From positions 1,550,001 to 1,614,000 of the forward strand of contig OY970196.1 of assembly GCA_963708205.1 (NCBI GenBank): a DNA stretch of 64,000 nucleotides. Direction: 5' to 3'. Of the stretch, positions 25,626-34,768 are shown piece by piece (within the stretch, counting starts at the first letter, position 1; every line of letters starts with the position of its first letter). A model generated the notes under the pieces. It had not been told where the DNA came from, ran no database searches, and saw nothing but the letters and a program-made list of their open reading frames with translations. A program made the position numbers and the translations under genes. Source of the DNA: CAVYTF01 sp963708205 (GTDB lineage Bacteria; Bacteroidota; Bacteroidia; Chitinophagales; Chitinophagaceae).

Positions 25626-26159
25626 ATGGATACCGGATTATATGCACCATACCGCAGGGCAAATGCCGTGCTTGTTGAGACAGGATTGATAAAAGGCTGG
25701 ATCAACCTTACCACTGATTTTACTTTATTGAATGATCCTGCTCCGGGAGAAGCTCCTGTAGCCGGAGATAACTATAAAATCACGGCAGATCATACATGGG
25801 CTGTAGGCAAAGGTCCTTTGCCAATATATATTTATGCGGACACTTTGGAAGCACCTGCCGCAAGCAGCGGCACAAAGGGTTCGCTGCGGCTGATACAAAC
25901 GCCAAAATTATTTATCATCGGAGACGGCGCGCCAATTTTGGAAATGGTAAACAATTGGCTGAACCAGCAAATCGTTTTGTTTGTCCAGGATCAATGTAAC
26001 GGACCCTATATACAATATGGGTGCAGTTGCTTACCTGCAGCAGTAAGCAAGGTGGGATTCAGCACCGGAACTTTAAAGAGCGGACAGAAAGGATATGATA
26101 TGGAAATTGAATCTTACAACAAATTTTTCTATAGCGGCGCATTCGTAGAACGCCCATAA
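25626..26159 (+). CDS. Putative virion protein (capsid/tail-adjacent)
   Basis: The 177-aa protein is preceded by the same CAACCTATAAAAAACC leader as the capsid gene, suggesting high expression. It is beta-rich, with Cys pair YGCSCLP and C-terminus GYDMEIESYNKFFYSGAFVERP. Its position before the tape measure suggests a tail tube or connector role. No family is recognised. Confidence 0.5.
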   Translation: MDTGLYAPYRRANAVLVETGLIKGWINLTTDFTLLNDPAPGEAPVAGDNYKITADHTWAVGKGPLPIYIYADTLEAPAASSGTKGSLRLIQTPKLFIIGDGAPILEMVNNWLNQQIVLFVQDQCNGPYIQYGCSCLPAAVSKVGFSTGTLKSGQKGYDMEIESYNKFFYSGAFVERP

Positions 26160-26217
26160 ACTTACCCTGTTTTTGAATTAAAATAAGAGCAGGACACATT
26201 ATAAAAACCAACTTACC

Positions 26218-26253
26218 AAAGTCTCGTTTCCCATTGCGGGGCGAGACTTTTTA
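26218..26253 (+). terminator. Rho-independent terminator
   Basis: The stem AAAGTCTCG/CGAGACTTT is followed by Ts. It separates the capsid group from the tape-measure group. Confidence 0.8.
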
Positions 26254-26263
26254 ATTTAAAAAT

Positions 26264-26632
26264 ATGTTAGGCATAGATGAATACAATGAAGAAGTAACCC
26301 AGTGGGATGCTGATAATAAAGAGGACCTGATACATGAAATGGATGTGCTTGATATCCGCCATTCAAAAAATTCTCCGAATAAAATTGCTTTAAGAAATGC
26401 TTTAAAAAGCAGGCTGAAAAGAAGCTTTGATATGATCAATAAAATTTCCTACACATTTCCGCGAAGCGCTGTTTTTTTAGCAAAAGGAGTTGGTCGCGGA
26501 CATCCAATTTCAAATCCACGCCAGGCAAAAGACTGGTACAATTCAGTGGTAGAAAAGAATCTTGATAAGCTGGGTGATATCGCTGCGAATGGACAGGGAA
26601 ATTTAATCATTAACAACATTGACATTCATTAA
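26264..26632 (+). CDS. Conserved phage protein upstream of tape measure
   Basis: The 122-aa protein contains ISYTFPRSAVFLAKGVGRGHPISNPRQAKDWYN, a pattern seen in Bacteroidota phage proteins of unknown function in the head-tail region. It starts 10 nt after a terminator and ends 2 nt before the tape measure gene. It may be a tail assembly factor. Confidence 0.6.
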   Translation: MLGIDEYNEEVTQWDADNKEDLIHEMDVLDIRHSKNSPNKIALRNALKSRLKRSFDMINKISYTFPRSAVFLAKGVGRGHPISNPRQAKDWYNSVVEKNLDKLGDIAANGQGNLIINNIDIH

Positions 26633-26634
26633 AC

Positions 26635-29600
26635 ATGAGCGACGTATCCAATAAAACCGTCAGTATTTATATTGATCAAACTGCCGCAAATGCCGCCCTG
26701 GTAAAACTGCAGGCGAGCGCTGATGCACTCAATAAAAAAATTGCAGATCTGCAAGCGAATGGTAAAAGTGCAGTGGCGGCGCTGAAGCAATTGGATAGTG
26801 TGAATGCCAATATTAAAAATGTTCAGGACCAGATAAGCAATGGGTTAGCACCCACACTAAAAGAACAAATCAATTTAGTTTCTCAACTGCGCAATGAGAT
26901 TGCATTGATGAGTGCGAGTGATCCGAATTATGATGCGAAGCTTGCAGAGTACCAGAAAGAAAATGCACTGCTCACTCAAATGAAAGCAAACATTGCCGGA
27001 GTAAAGCAGGCTAATGATTTATTAAATGGATCTCTTGCAAAAATTGGTGAATTCTTCGTTAGCTATCTTTCTGTAACATCTGTTTTTTCTGCGATAAAAG
27101 ATTTCCTTTCTTCCAGTGTTGATGTTGCAAATAAAGCTGAAGATGCATTATCAAAACTGCAAAATATTTTAGAAAATATAGGAAGGCTTGATGTGTTTGA
27201 AAGACTAAAGGAACAGGCAGCAGCACTCTCTGCACAATTCAAAACATTTACTGCTACAGATGTTATTGATGTGTTTCAAAAATTGATCACGTTCGGCAAG
27301 CTTACGGAAAATCAAATCAACCAATTAACGCCCGTCATTATTGATTTTGCAGCAAAGCAAAAGATAAGCTTGGCTGATGCAACCAATACCATTACGCAAG
27401 CATTGGAAGGCAACAATCGCGGCTTGCGTGAATACGGAATCAATATGAAAAATGCTGCTGATTTAAGTGATCGTATGAGTATTATCATGACTGAATTAAA
27501 ACCACGCGTAGAAGGCGCTGCCGCTGCATTTGGAGAAACTACACAAGGGCAGATAAAAGCAACGCAGGTACAGATTGATAATTTGAAAGAACAAATCGGA
27601 GATGAGCTGCAGCCTGCATTGAAAGCTTTCTATACTTCTGTCCAGGAAGCATTGCAGGGAATAGAAGTTTTTTATGAGAAAACAACTGTTGCATTCAGCA
27701 TTCTTAAACAAACCATCTCTGACAGTTATACATTAATGAAAGACTTTGCAACATTCAATACAAACGATGTAAAGAACCAAATAAATGAAAGACAAAAATT
27801 AGCTGAGCTCGATAATATCAGGCTTCAGAATGTAAAAGATATTACACAGGCGCAGCAAACAGCCAACAGCATTGCAGGCGATGCCGCAACAAAACCATTG
27901 GCAGAGCAGAAGGAATTATTTAAAGAAAATCTTGCCTTGGCGCAGGCTTCAGCTGAAGCATGGAAACAAATGGAAGCAGCAGGCACGCAAAATTCAGCAG
28001 CCGGGCATGCGCTTGCATTGCAGGTGATCACCGATGCAAAAACAGTAGCAGCGCTTGCAAATGTGATAAAGGAAACAACTGATAAAAGAGTATTGGGTGT
28101 TGGTGGTACAGATCCTGCGGACCAAACAAAGTATAATGATCTTTTGCAAGCTGCGCAGGACTTCAATAAAAAAATCCGTGACCTGCAGGAAGAGTCAACA
28201 ACTTCCGGAGAAAGCGAAGATCAAAAACAAATTGATGATGCAAAACACAAGTACGATGAAATAATTATTGCCTATGAACAAATGCAAAAAAAACTTGCAG
28301 GATCCGGAATAAAATTATCCTTTGATCTCAGCGATATACAAAAGTTAGAAAGCAATGAAATTGCTGCACTCATTGCAAAGCAAATACAGGATGCATTAAA
28401 AATTGCTGAACAAAATTTTCAAAGCGATATACAAAATGAATATGAAACCACCCAGGCCAATAGTGCAAAGTTTTATGATAATTTAAAGATCCTGGCTAAT
28501 AATAATTATGCGCAAGGGAAAATTTCTTATGCAGAATATCAAAACCAATTAAAGCAAATTGATAAAGATGCGCTGGCTGAAAAGCTTCGCAATGCAGAAG
28601 CTGATGCTGCTTCTGTTAAACAGGCTTTGGATGATGAGCTTGCATTAAGAAAAGAGGTATCCACAAATGAAGCGAATGATCAAATAGCTGCTTATAAAAA
28701 AGCACAGGATGAAATTTTAAAAATTGATCAGGCAAATGTTATCAATGCCACAACACTTGCCGATAAAAAAGCTGCATTAAAGAAAGAATACGATGATGAA
28801 ATTGCCAATGAGACTTTAACTGATGCAGACAAAGAAAAGATACATGCCGAGTATTTAGCCGCCATTAAAAAAATGGATGATGACGCAAATGCCGCTAGTG
28901 TCAAAACAATAGAAAACATGCTTGGGTATGCAAAGCAGGCATTGGACATTCTTGATAAATTTTCACAGGCGCAAACCAACAAAGAACAGCAACTATTAAA
29001 AACACAGTTAGCGGGTTATACTGCACAGGAAGCAGCAAATCAAAAATTATATAATGCAAAATTAATTACAGCGCAAGAGCTTGCTGTTCGCAATACCGCA
29101 TTAACTCAACAGTCTGATGCAGCGAGTGCAGCGGCAACTAAAAAAGAATTTGAAAGGCAGCAAAAAATACAGATCGCACAAACATTGATCAACGGCGCTG
29201 CAGGTGAAGTGAAGTTATGGGTTGATCCGGGATTTCCCGCAGCCATTCCATTGGCAATTGCTTTGGGCGCTGAAACGCTTGCACAGGTTGCTTTTATTGC
29301 ATCGCAAAATCCTTCGTATGCAACAGGTGGTAAAGTGCAAAAATTAGGTGATGGAAAAATTACCGCGCAACAAAATATTCCTGTACAACATAATGGCGAT
29401 GATGTTTTAGCTACAGTAAAAAGAGGTGAAGTAATATTAAATGAAAAGCAGCAGAAAGCGCTTGGTGGAGATAAAATATTTCAACGTATTGGTGTTCCTG
29501 GCTTTGGTACCGGTGGTTATGTTCCAAAATATGTAACGACACCAATGCCTGCAATAAATTATGGATCTGTTTCTAAAAGCATTGAAATTTTACGCTTTGC

Positions 29601-29847
29601 TTCAGGTGGATTGGTAACGTCATCCAATAGCAATGCAGCTATAAATAATAATGATATCGCAAACGCATTAGCTCAAAGCAATTCTGCGCTTTTACAAAGC
29701 CAACAGATAAATCTTGCTTTAATGAATGTTGTACAAAATTTAAATGATCAAATCAGTAATGGCATTACAACTACATTCAGTTTAAGTGATCTGCAACAAG
29801 CCCAGGCGCTAAAGGCCAGAATTTTGAAAGCAGCCTCATTTGCCTAA
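26635..29847 (+). CDS. Tail tape measure protein
   Basis: The 1,070-aa protein is dominated by long helices and coiled coils rich in Ala, Gln and Lys. A hydrophobic helix (FFVSYLSVTSVFSAIKDFL) lies near 143-165. KAEDALSKLQNILE and LADATNTITQALEGNNRGLREYGI near 250 are typical tape-measure motifs. A Gly-rich C-terminal part follows (about 890-1,070). It determines tail length and helps DNA ejection. The predicted tail would be roughly 150 nm if 0.15 nm per residue holds. Confidence 0.85.
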   Translation: MSDVSNKTVSIYIDQTAANAALVKLQASADALNKKIADLQANGKSAVAALKQLDSVNANIKNVQDQISNGLAPTLKEQINLVSQLRNEIALMSASDPNYDAKLAEYQKENALLTQMKANIAGVKQANDLLNGSLAKIGEFFVSYLSVTSVFSAIKDFLSSSVDVANKAEDALSKLQNILENIGRLDVFERLKEQAAALSAQFKTFTATDVIDVFQKLITFGKLTENQINQLTPVIIDFAAKQKISLADATNTITQALEGNNRGLREYGINMKNAADLSDRMSIIMTELKPRVEGAAAAFGETTQGQIKATQVQIDNLKEQIGDELQPALKAFYTSVQEALQGIEVFYEKTTVAFSILKQTISDSYTLMKDFATFNTNDVKNQINERQKLAELDNIRLQNVKDITQAQQTANSIAGDAATKPLAEQKELFKENLALAQASAEAWKQMEAAGTQNSAAGHALALQVITDAKTVAALANVIKETTDKRVLGVGGTDPADQTKYNDLLQAAQDFNKKIRDLQEESTTSGESEDQKQIDDAKHKYDEIIIAYEQMQKKLAGSGIKLSFDLSDIQKLESNEIAALIAKQIQDALKIAEQNFQSDIQNEYETTQANSAKFYDNLKILANNNYAQGKISYAEYQNQLKQIDKDALAEKLRNAEADAASVKQALDDELALRKEVSTNEANDQIAAYKKAQDEILKIDQANVINATTLADKKAALKKEYDDEIANETLTDADKEKIHAEYLAAIKKMDDDANAASVKTIENMLGYAKQALDILDKFSQAQTNKEQQLLKTQLAGYTAQEAANQKLYNAKLITAQELAVRNTALTQQSDAASAAATKKEFERQQKIQIAQTLINGAAGEVKLWVDPGFPAAIPLAIALGAETLAQVAFIASQNPSYATGGKVQKLGDGKITAQQNIPVQHNGDDVLATVKRGEVILNEKQQKALGGDKIFQRIGVPGFGTGGYVPKYVTTPMPAINYGSVSKSIEILRFASGGLVTSSNSNAAINNNDIANALAQSNSALLQSQQINLALMNVVQNLNDQISNGITTTFSLSDLQQAQALKARILKAASFA

Positions 29848-29883
29848 ATGTTTTTATCTTTCAGCCTTGGAGATTTATTGCTA

Positions 29884-30435
29884 ATGATAAAGATTACATT
29901 TCTTTTTTTATTTCTTCCTTTTTTTTCTTTTGCACAAAATGACTCTTTAAATCTTCATTTTGATTCCTCCACTCAAAAGATAACTTATTCTGAAGTTGTA
30001 AAAATTGATAGTGTTTCGGCGGAAGATTTATTAAGCCGTGCAAAAATTACCCTAACTAATTTATTTGTCAGTGGAAAAGATGTTACACAGATAATTGATG
30101 AAAACGCAAAGCAAATTGTTGGCAAAGGTTTTTTAGTGCCGGTAATTAGTAATGGTTTAATGAAAATGGCTGCCGGGAAAGTTTGGTTTACATTAACAAT
30201 ACAATGTAGAGAGGGAAGATATAAATATACTCTAACAAATTTTGAACATGAAGGTAACCCAGGAACAATGTGGCCGCAGAGCAATGGACCAATTGAAAGT
30301 TTTAATAATCATGTTTTAACACGTGCACAATATCAAAGATTACGTGATTATATATACAATGACATTAAAAATTTTATTCCAAAAATGAAATCAGAAATGG
30401 CAAATTCAAGTAACAGCAATTCAAAGAATTGGTAA
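29884..30435 (+). CDS. Secreted DUF4468-like protein (probable moron)
   Basis: I chose ATG 29884 (183 aa) instead of 29848, because it starts a good signal peptide: MIKITFLFLFLPFFSFAQ. The mature part matches the DUF4468/TBP-like pattern: EVVKIDSVSAEDLLSRAKITL, FVSGKDVTQIIDENAKQIVGKG, then KYTLTNFEHEG. Such proteins are normally chromosomal Bacteroidota periplasmic proteins. In a phage late operon it looks like cargo that might change the envelope of the infected or lysogenic cell. Confidence 0.6.
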   Translation: MIKITFLFLFLPFFSFAQNDSLNLHFDSSTQKITYSEVVKIDSVSAEDLLSRAKITLTNLFVSGKDVTQIIDENAKQIVGKGFLVPVISNGLMKMAAGKVWFTLTIQCREGRYKYTLTNFEHEGNPGTMWPQSNGPIESFNNHVLTRAQYQRLRDYIYNDIKNFIPKMKSEMANSSNSNSKNW

Positions 30436-30455
30436 TTATTTCGTATCTTTATCTC

Positions 30456-30659
30456 ATGGCAAAACCGCATGTACACGTATTGAAAAATGAACATGGGCGC
30501 TTTTATATCCACAGACTTAAAGCGCCAAGATTTACTGCGGAAGTGGATGTAGAGAAAATGAATTTCTCTAACATCAATTCTCCTGAACAAATTGATGACT
30601 CCATCATAAAAAAAGCAAAAGCTTTTGTAAAATCTGAATTGCGAAATGGAAAACAATGA
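30456..30659 (+). CDS. Small hypothetical protein, 67 aa
   Basis: ATG 30456 is chosen over a non-ATG upstream start. The protein MAKPHVHVLKNEHGRFYIHR is basic and beta-like at its start and helical at its end. No family is recognised. It overlaps the following small gene by 14 nt. Confidence 0.45.
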   Translation: MAKPHVHVLKNEHGRFYIHRLKAPRFTAEVDVEKMNFSNINSPEQIDDSIIKKAKAFVKSELRNGKQ

Positions 30660-30798
30660 CTATAAAACTGACTTAGAAAAATTTGTAGAGGCAAGAGACG
30701 AATTGATAAAAGCAGTCTATATAGAATTTAGAAAAATTTTAATACCTATACTTGATTTTATTGAAAGATTAGGGCAAAAATTTGTCAAGAATAAATGA
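30646..30798 (+). CDS. Very small helical protein, 50 aa
   Basis: The gene runs from ATG 30646 to TGA 30796-30798. The product MENNDYKTDLEKFVEARDEL.. has a hydrophobic helix IEFRKILIPILDFIERLG. Its overlap with the preceding gene supports coupled translation. It may be amphipathic and membrane-active. Confidence 0.4.
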   Translation: MENNDYKTDLEKFVEARDELIKAVYIEFRKILIPILDFIERLGQKFVKNK

Positions 30799-30824
30799 TC
30801 CAATAAATAGTTAGTTTTGGTTGC

Positions 30825-30850
30825 AACCTGTGTTTTAACACAGGTTTTTT
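30825..30850 (+). terminator. Rho-independent terminator
   Basis: The perfect stem AACCTGTGTT/AACACAGGTT is followed by a T-run. The next base starts an ACTGTCCTTT motif (30851), so the motif follows a transcript end here. Confidence 0.8.
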
Positions 30851-30892
30851 ACTGTCCTTTCCTGAAACATTCCATTGCTTCAAATTTGTATT

Positions 30893-31207
30893 GTGCTGAC
30901 GGATACTATCGGTTTACGGGAAGTTTTGGCATGCATGGATAGAGGCGAAATTTTTTCTATTGGTTTCCGCACTTGTGATAAAAAATTAGACACCGGCGGA
31001 GAATGGATAGAAATAGATCAGGCGGCTAAGTACAATCATCTTACAGCTGCAGAGCGCCTGAGCGAAGTGCATAAAAAAACACCATTCTTAAAAAATCCAC
31101 AGCATTATAAAAACAGCACGCGCAACATTCGCGTGTTTGCAAATGGACGAATCATAAAGGTTCATATCCGGTTGATCAGAGTTTTTAACGGGAAAACAGT
31201 TTTATAA
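30893..31207 (+). CDS. Conserved small protein upstream of portal
   Basis: The GTG start at 30893 gives 104 aa; TTG 30875 is the longer option. LREVLACMDRGEIFSIGFRTCDKKLDTGGEWIEI is a recurrent pattern in Bacteroidota phages just before the portal gene. The C-terminal half is basic (NSTRNIRVFANGRIIKVHIR). Function unknown; it is probably virion-assembly related. It ends 2 nt before the portal start. Confidence 0.55.
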   Translation: MLTDTIGLREVLACMDRGEIFSIGFRTCDKKLDTGGEWIEIDQAAKYNHLTAAERLSEVHKKTPFLKNPQHYKNSTRNIRVFANGRIIKVHIRLIRVFNGKTVL

Positions 31208-31209
31208 AA

Positions 31210-32610
31210 ATGAGTGTAAAAGTTATTGATAGCATTGGCTATGGCTCTACGACCAAAGCTGTATTTTATACTGATAAACCAGACGGAAAAAAGTTCAGTG
31301 TTCCGCCTGATATTTTTGCGCTCAGTAATGCTATTTGGGCATGGTGGGGAGATGCAAACAGCGACCCTGCTGACATGGCTGATGACATTCAAAACGTACC
31401 TGCTTTAAGCGCCGGAGTTGAAACAAGCGCAAGACTTGCATTGGGAAGTTCCATCGATCCTTATTTATTATTAAATAAAGACAAAGACGGCAATGAAGAT
31501 CTTGAATGGGTAAGTGATGCTGAAATAAATGATTGGCTCGAGCTGAATGACAGCTTCAATAATTCTTACGCGAATATTTATAATATGCTTGGCTATGGCT
31601 GGGGTGCAAGCCAATTAATTTTAAGTAAAGACAGAACAAAAATAAACCGCATAAAAGCGAGTGATGTTTACCAGGCAAGATTGCAGAGAAGAGATCTCGT
31701 TACACAGAACATCAACAATATGTATTTGTGCAGCGATTGGAATTTTGCGCCAGCCGGATATGATCCGCTGTACATCAAACAAATTCCTGTGCTTCAGGAA
31801 GGTTATGAATTTGATCAACTGCAAAAAACAAAAAGTGGATTTGAGTTTTGCATGCTGCATCGCCTTTTGAAAAACGGACAGGTTTATTATCCGCAGCCAC
31901 TTTGGAAATCTGCGCAGGCATGGGTTGATATCACACGCAGCGTGCCGCAGTTCAAGCAATTCATGCAAACCAATCAGATGACCATCAAATATGTGGTGAT
32001 CATTGCAGATACTTACTGGAAGCGCCTTTATAAAGATTGGGAAACCATGCTTGATGCTGATAAATTAAAGGCCATCAATCAAAAATATGATGAGATAGAC
32101 AAGTATCTCAGCGGCGCGGCGAATGCTGGTAAAAGCATCATCGCAGGAAAATACATGGACCCTTATCAAAAAGTAATGGTGAATGATATTGAGATAACTG
32201 TGCTTGATGATAAGATGAAAGATGGTCAATACTTACCCGACAGCGCTGCAGGTGATAAGCAAATTTTGTTCTCGATGTTCAGCAACCCGGCAATTTTCGG
32301 AAGCAATCTTTTGGGTGACGGCGCGAGCGGTGGCGCAGGAAGCGGAAGCGATATCAGAGAAGCAACCTTGGTGTTATTGATGTTGCTGCATCCGGAGCGC
32401 ATCAACAATTTAAAATTATATAACCTGGTAAAAAAATACAACGGATGGAGTGACAAATTAGAAAAACAACGAACCGTTTTTGCTACAACAAACTTGAACA
32501 CAAATACAAATAATTCAAAAATAATTACACCACGTCTGGTTTTCCGCTATTCATCTTCTGTGCTTACAACATTAGATACCGGCAAATCAACTAAAGCAAC
32601 AACAACATAG
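31210..32610 (+). CDS. Portal protein (probable)
   Basis: The 466-aa protein's length and helical/stem arrangement fit a portal. VPALSAGVETSARLALGSSIDPYLLL, then MLGYGWGASQLILSKDRTKI, and a central helix-rich stem (DADKLKAINQKYDEIDKYL) are seen. A Gly/Ala-rich crown loop with LLGDGASGGAGSGSDIREATLVLL follows. It is followed with 1-nt overlap by the DUF6712 connector gene. Portal location after the tape measure is unusual for tailed phages. Confidence 0.7.
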   Translation: MSVKVIDSIGYGSTTKAVFYTDKPDGKKFSVPPDIFALSNAIWAWWGDANSDPADMADDIQNVPALSAGVETSARLALGSSIDPYLLLNKDKDGNEDLEWVSDAEINDWLELNDSFNNSYANIYNMLGYGWGASQLILSKDRTKINRIKASDVYQARLQRRDLVTQNINNMYLCSDWNFAPAGYDPLYIKQIPVLQEGYEFDQLQKTKSGFEFCMLHRLLKNGQVYYPQPLWKSAQAWVDITRSVPQFKQFMQTNQMTIKYVVIIADTYWKRLYKDWETMLDADKLKAINQKYDEIDKYLSGAANAGKSIIAGKYMDPYQKVMVNDIEITVLDDKMKDGQYLPDSAAGDKQILFSMFSNPAIFGSNLLGDGASGGAGSGSDIREATLVLLMLLHPERINNLKLYNLVKKYNGWSDKLEKQRTVFATTNLNTNTNNSKIITPRLVFRYSSSVLTTLDTGKSTKATTT

Positions 32611-33647
32611 TGGCACTTATCAACGATATAGCAACCGCAAGAAAATATGTTCGCATCAATTTCAATGTGAATGAAGCTACGCTTGCCGATATCACAGCTG
32701 CAGAGTGGCGTTTTCTGGTGCCGATATTAGGACAGGATTTGTATGAAACATTGCTTGCTGAAGTAACAGAAGACGGAAGCGATTATGCAGACCTGATAGA
32801 AAAATGCAGAAGAGTTGTTGGTCCGCTTGCATACTGGATGGACATTGGTTTTTTGCAAACGCAAATCACTGACTCAGGAATAAAAACGCAGAGCAATGAT
32901 AACATGCAGGCAGCGCATCGTTGGGAATTTGATGAACTGCGTGAAGCCTTAGCAGACAAGGGTTGCATGGCAATAGAACAATTGCTGCAACATCTTTTTC
33001 AAAACAAAACTTATTATGACTGGACGGTTCCTGATAATTATGATATCATCTTCCAGGATGCACAGGATTTTGCAAAATATTTTCCATTAAAAGATCAGCC
33101 ATTCAGAATTTTTGAAAGCTTAAGAGTGTTGATACGCCAGGCAGAAGATCAATTTATACGTCCATTAATTGGCGATACTTTTTTTGAATACCTGAGAGAT
33201 CTGCTGAAGAACAATAATGACAATGATGATACCATTGAAGACACCGGTGACGATGCGCCGGCATTATCAGCACAAAACGCAAAAGCCATTTCATTAATAA
33301 AAAAAGCCGTTGCTAACCTCACTATAAAAATGGCTATTGAAACGCTGCCGGTGAAGATCGGCAGCAATGGATTTACTGTGATACTTGGCCGCGCTGAAGA
33401 CAGAAGCTTTGAAGGAGAACAAAATGCTGATGCAGGCAGCATGCTATTGCTGTACAACTCTGTTGATGCAACAGGGAATAATTATTTGCAGCAATTATTT
33501 TCTTATGTGAACAGCATTGCGAGCGATACTGTTTTTCCAATATTTTTTTCAAGCAGTTATTATGTGCTGCCGATAGCTCCTGTATTGGATGACAATGGCT
33601 TTGCTGCAACACCGAACACATTAAGAACAGGAATTTTTGGCTTTTAA
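32610..33647 (+). CDS. DUF6712-like head-tail connector protein
   Basis: This 345-aa protein has a GTG start overlapping the portal stop by one base. It contains two similar halves (ATARKYVRINFNVNEATLADI.. and SLRVLIRQAEDQFIRPLIGDTFF), each like a gp6-type helical connector: IxxAExxxixPxLG. This internal duplication is typical of Bacteroidota DUF6712 proteins. It probably joins portal and tail. Confidence 0.65.
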   Translation: MALINDIATARKYVRINFNVNEATLADITAAEWRFLVPILGQDLYETLLAEVTEDGSDYADLIEKCRRVVGPLAYWMDIGFLQTQITDSGIKTQSNDNMQAAHRWEFDELREALADKGCMAIEQLLQHLFQNKTYYDWTVPDNYDIIFQDAQDFAKYFPLKDQPFRIFESLRVLIRQAEDQFIRPLIGDTFFEYLRDLLKNNNDNDDTIEDTGDDAPALSAQNAKAISLIKKAVANLTIKMAIETLPVKIGSNGFTVILGRAEDRSFEGEQNADAGSMLLLYNSVDATGNNYLQQLFSYVNSIASDTVFPIFFSSSYYVLPIAPVLDDNGFAATPNTLRTGIFGF

Positions 33648-33657
33648 ATTTTTTGAA

Positions 33658-34662
33658 ATGAAACAAATATTTATATCAATTGCAAGCTTCTTTAAGGGAT
33701 TATTTCCGATAAAAACGGCGACTATAATTATGCCGCAGCAGGCAACTAAGTTTGGCATCATTGAGCTTGCGAATGATAACATTGAGATCGCCCGGGCAAT
33801 TGGTGTTAAGTACATCAGGCTGCATACAATTTTATCAACTGATATCGCAGTAAATAATTTTAATGCAGCTGTTGCAGCAGGATTGAAAGTGTTATTGAAC
33901 GTAGATTATTTTGATGCAAAAGGAACACCATTTTTTACAGATCTGATAACCTACAAAGCAAAGCTTTCAGCAACATTAACTTCTAACAAACCTGAACTGC
34001 TTGTTGTAGAAAACGAAGAAAACAATTTTGATTATCACACAGATGATCTTCCAAATTATTTAGCGTTATTAAATGCCGCTATAAGCGTAGCAAAGCCATT
34101 AAATATTCCTGTTGCAAACGGAGGCATAACATGCTGCCCTTTGAAGTGGTTTGTGCATCGCTATTATACTGAGCAGGGAAACACTGCAGCAGCGCAATCA
34201 TTTGGCGCGAAGTGCATACCTATTAATGAAATAAATGCACTGAACAGTAAGAAGAATGAAAACATTGAAGAAGAAATTGCTGTAGTAAAATTTTTATTGA
34301 ATGCTTATGCAAGCACAGACATTGATTTTGTAAATATTCACTGGTATGAACCAGCGATCTACAGAAACACGAGCACTGCGCAAAGCATTATGGATACTGT
34401 TCTTACAACAACATCAGCATTGCAGGAAGTAGTGAATATCGTTGCAAAAATTACGGGCAAAAAAGTAATGAGCAATGAAATGGGTACCATGAATGAAAGC
34501 GCGGAATTGATGAGTGCTTTGTTGCAGGAAGCTACAGCTGCCAAGCTTGAATATTGTGTTGTGTTTGACGGTAATGCGAGAGACCAGACGGCAGCTTATT
34601 CAAGCAATGGAATTCTGTTGCTGAATGGAGTTGCGATTAAAAATTTTATAGCAAAACAATAA
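33658..34662 (+). CDS. TIM-barrel glycoside hydrolase-like protein
   Basis: I chose ATG 33658 (334 aa); the longer frame overlaps the previous gene. The order of strands suits a clan GH-A barrel: IGVKYIRLHTI (strand 2), AAGLKVLLNVDY (strand 3), ELLVVENEEN near 113-122 (strand 4 with the acid/base Glu after Asn), DFVNIHWYEP (strand 6) and KVMSNEMGT near 270-277 (strand 7 nucleophile Glu). It may degrade capsule or matrix glycans, or be a tail-bound depolymerase. Its substrate cannot be seen. It precedes a beta-helix protein. Confidence 0.6.
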   Translation: MKQIFISIASFFKGLFPIKTATIIMPQQATKFGIIELANDNIEIARAIGVKYIRLHTILSTDIAVNNFNAAVAAGLKVLLNVDYFDAKGTPFFTDLITYKAKLSATLTSNKPELLVVENEENNFDYHTDDLPNYLALLNAAISVAKPLNIPVANGGITCCPLKWFVHRYYTEQGNTAAAQSFGAKCIPINEINALNSKKNENIEEEIAVVKFLLNAYASTDIDFVNIHWYEPAIYRNTSTAQSIMDTVLTTTSALQEVVNIVAKITGKKVMSNEMGTMNESAELMSALLQEATAAKLEYCVVFDGNARDQTAAYSSNGILLLNGVAIKNFIAKQ

Positions 34663-34672
34663 AAAATAACCT

Positions 34673-34765
34673 ATGAAAAAGGTAATCAATACTGTTAAGA
34701 ATGCTGCAATAATAACAGCATGGGTTGCGGGCAAATTATTCAATCAAATATTCACTAAAAAATAA
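34673..34765 (+). CDS. Tiny basic peptide, 30 aa
   Basis: The frame MKKVINTVKNAAIITAWVAG.. runs ATG 34673 to TAA 34765, preceded by the same AATAACCTATG leader as the next gene. It is amphipathic with a hydrophobic middle. It may be a leader or membrane-active peptide. Confidence 0.35.
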   Translation: MKKVINTVKNAAIITAWVAGKLFNQIFTKK

Positions 34766-34768
34766 CCT

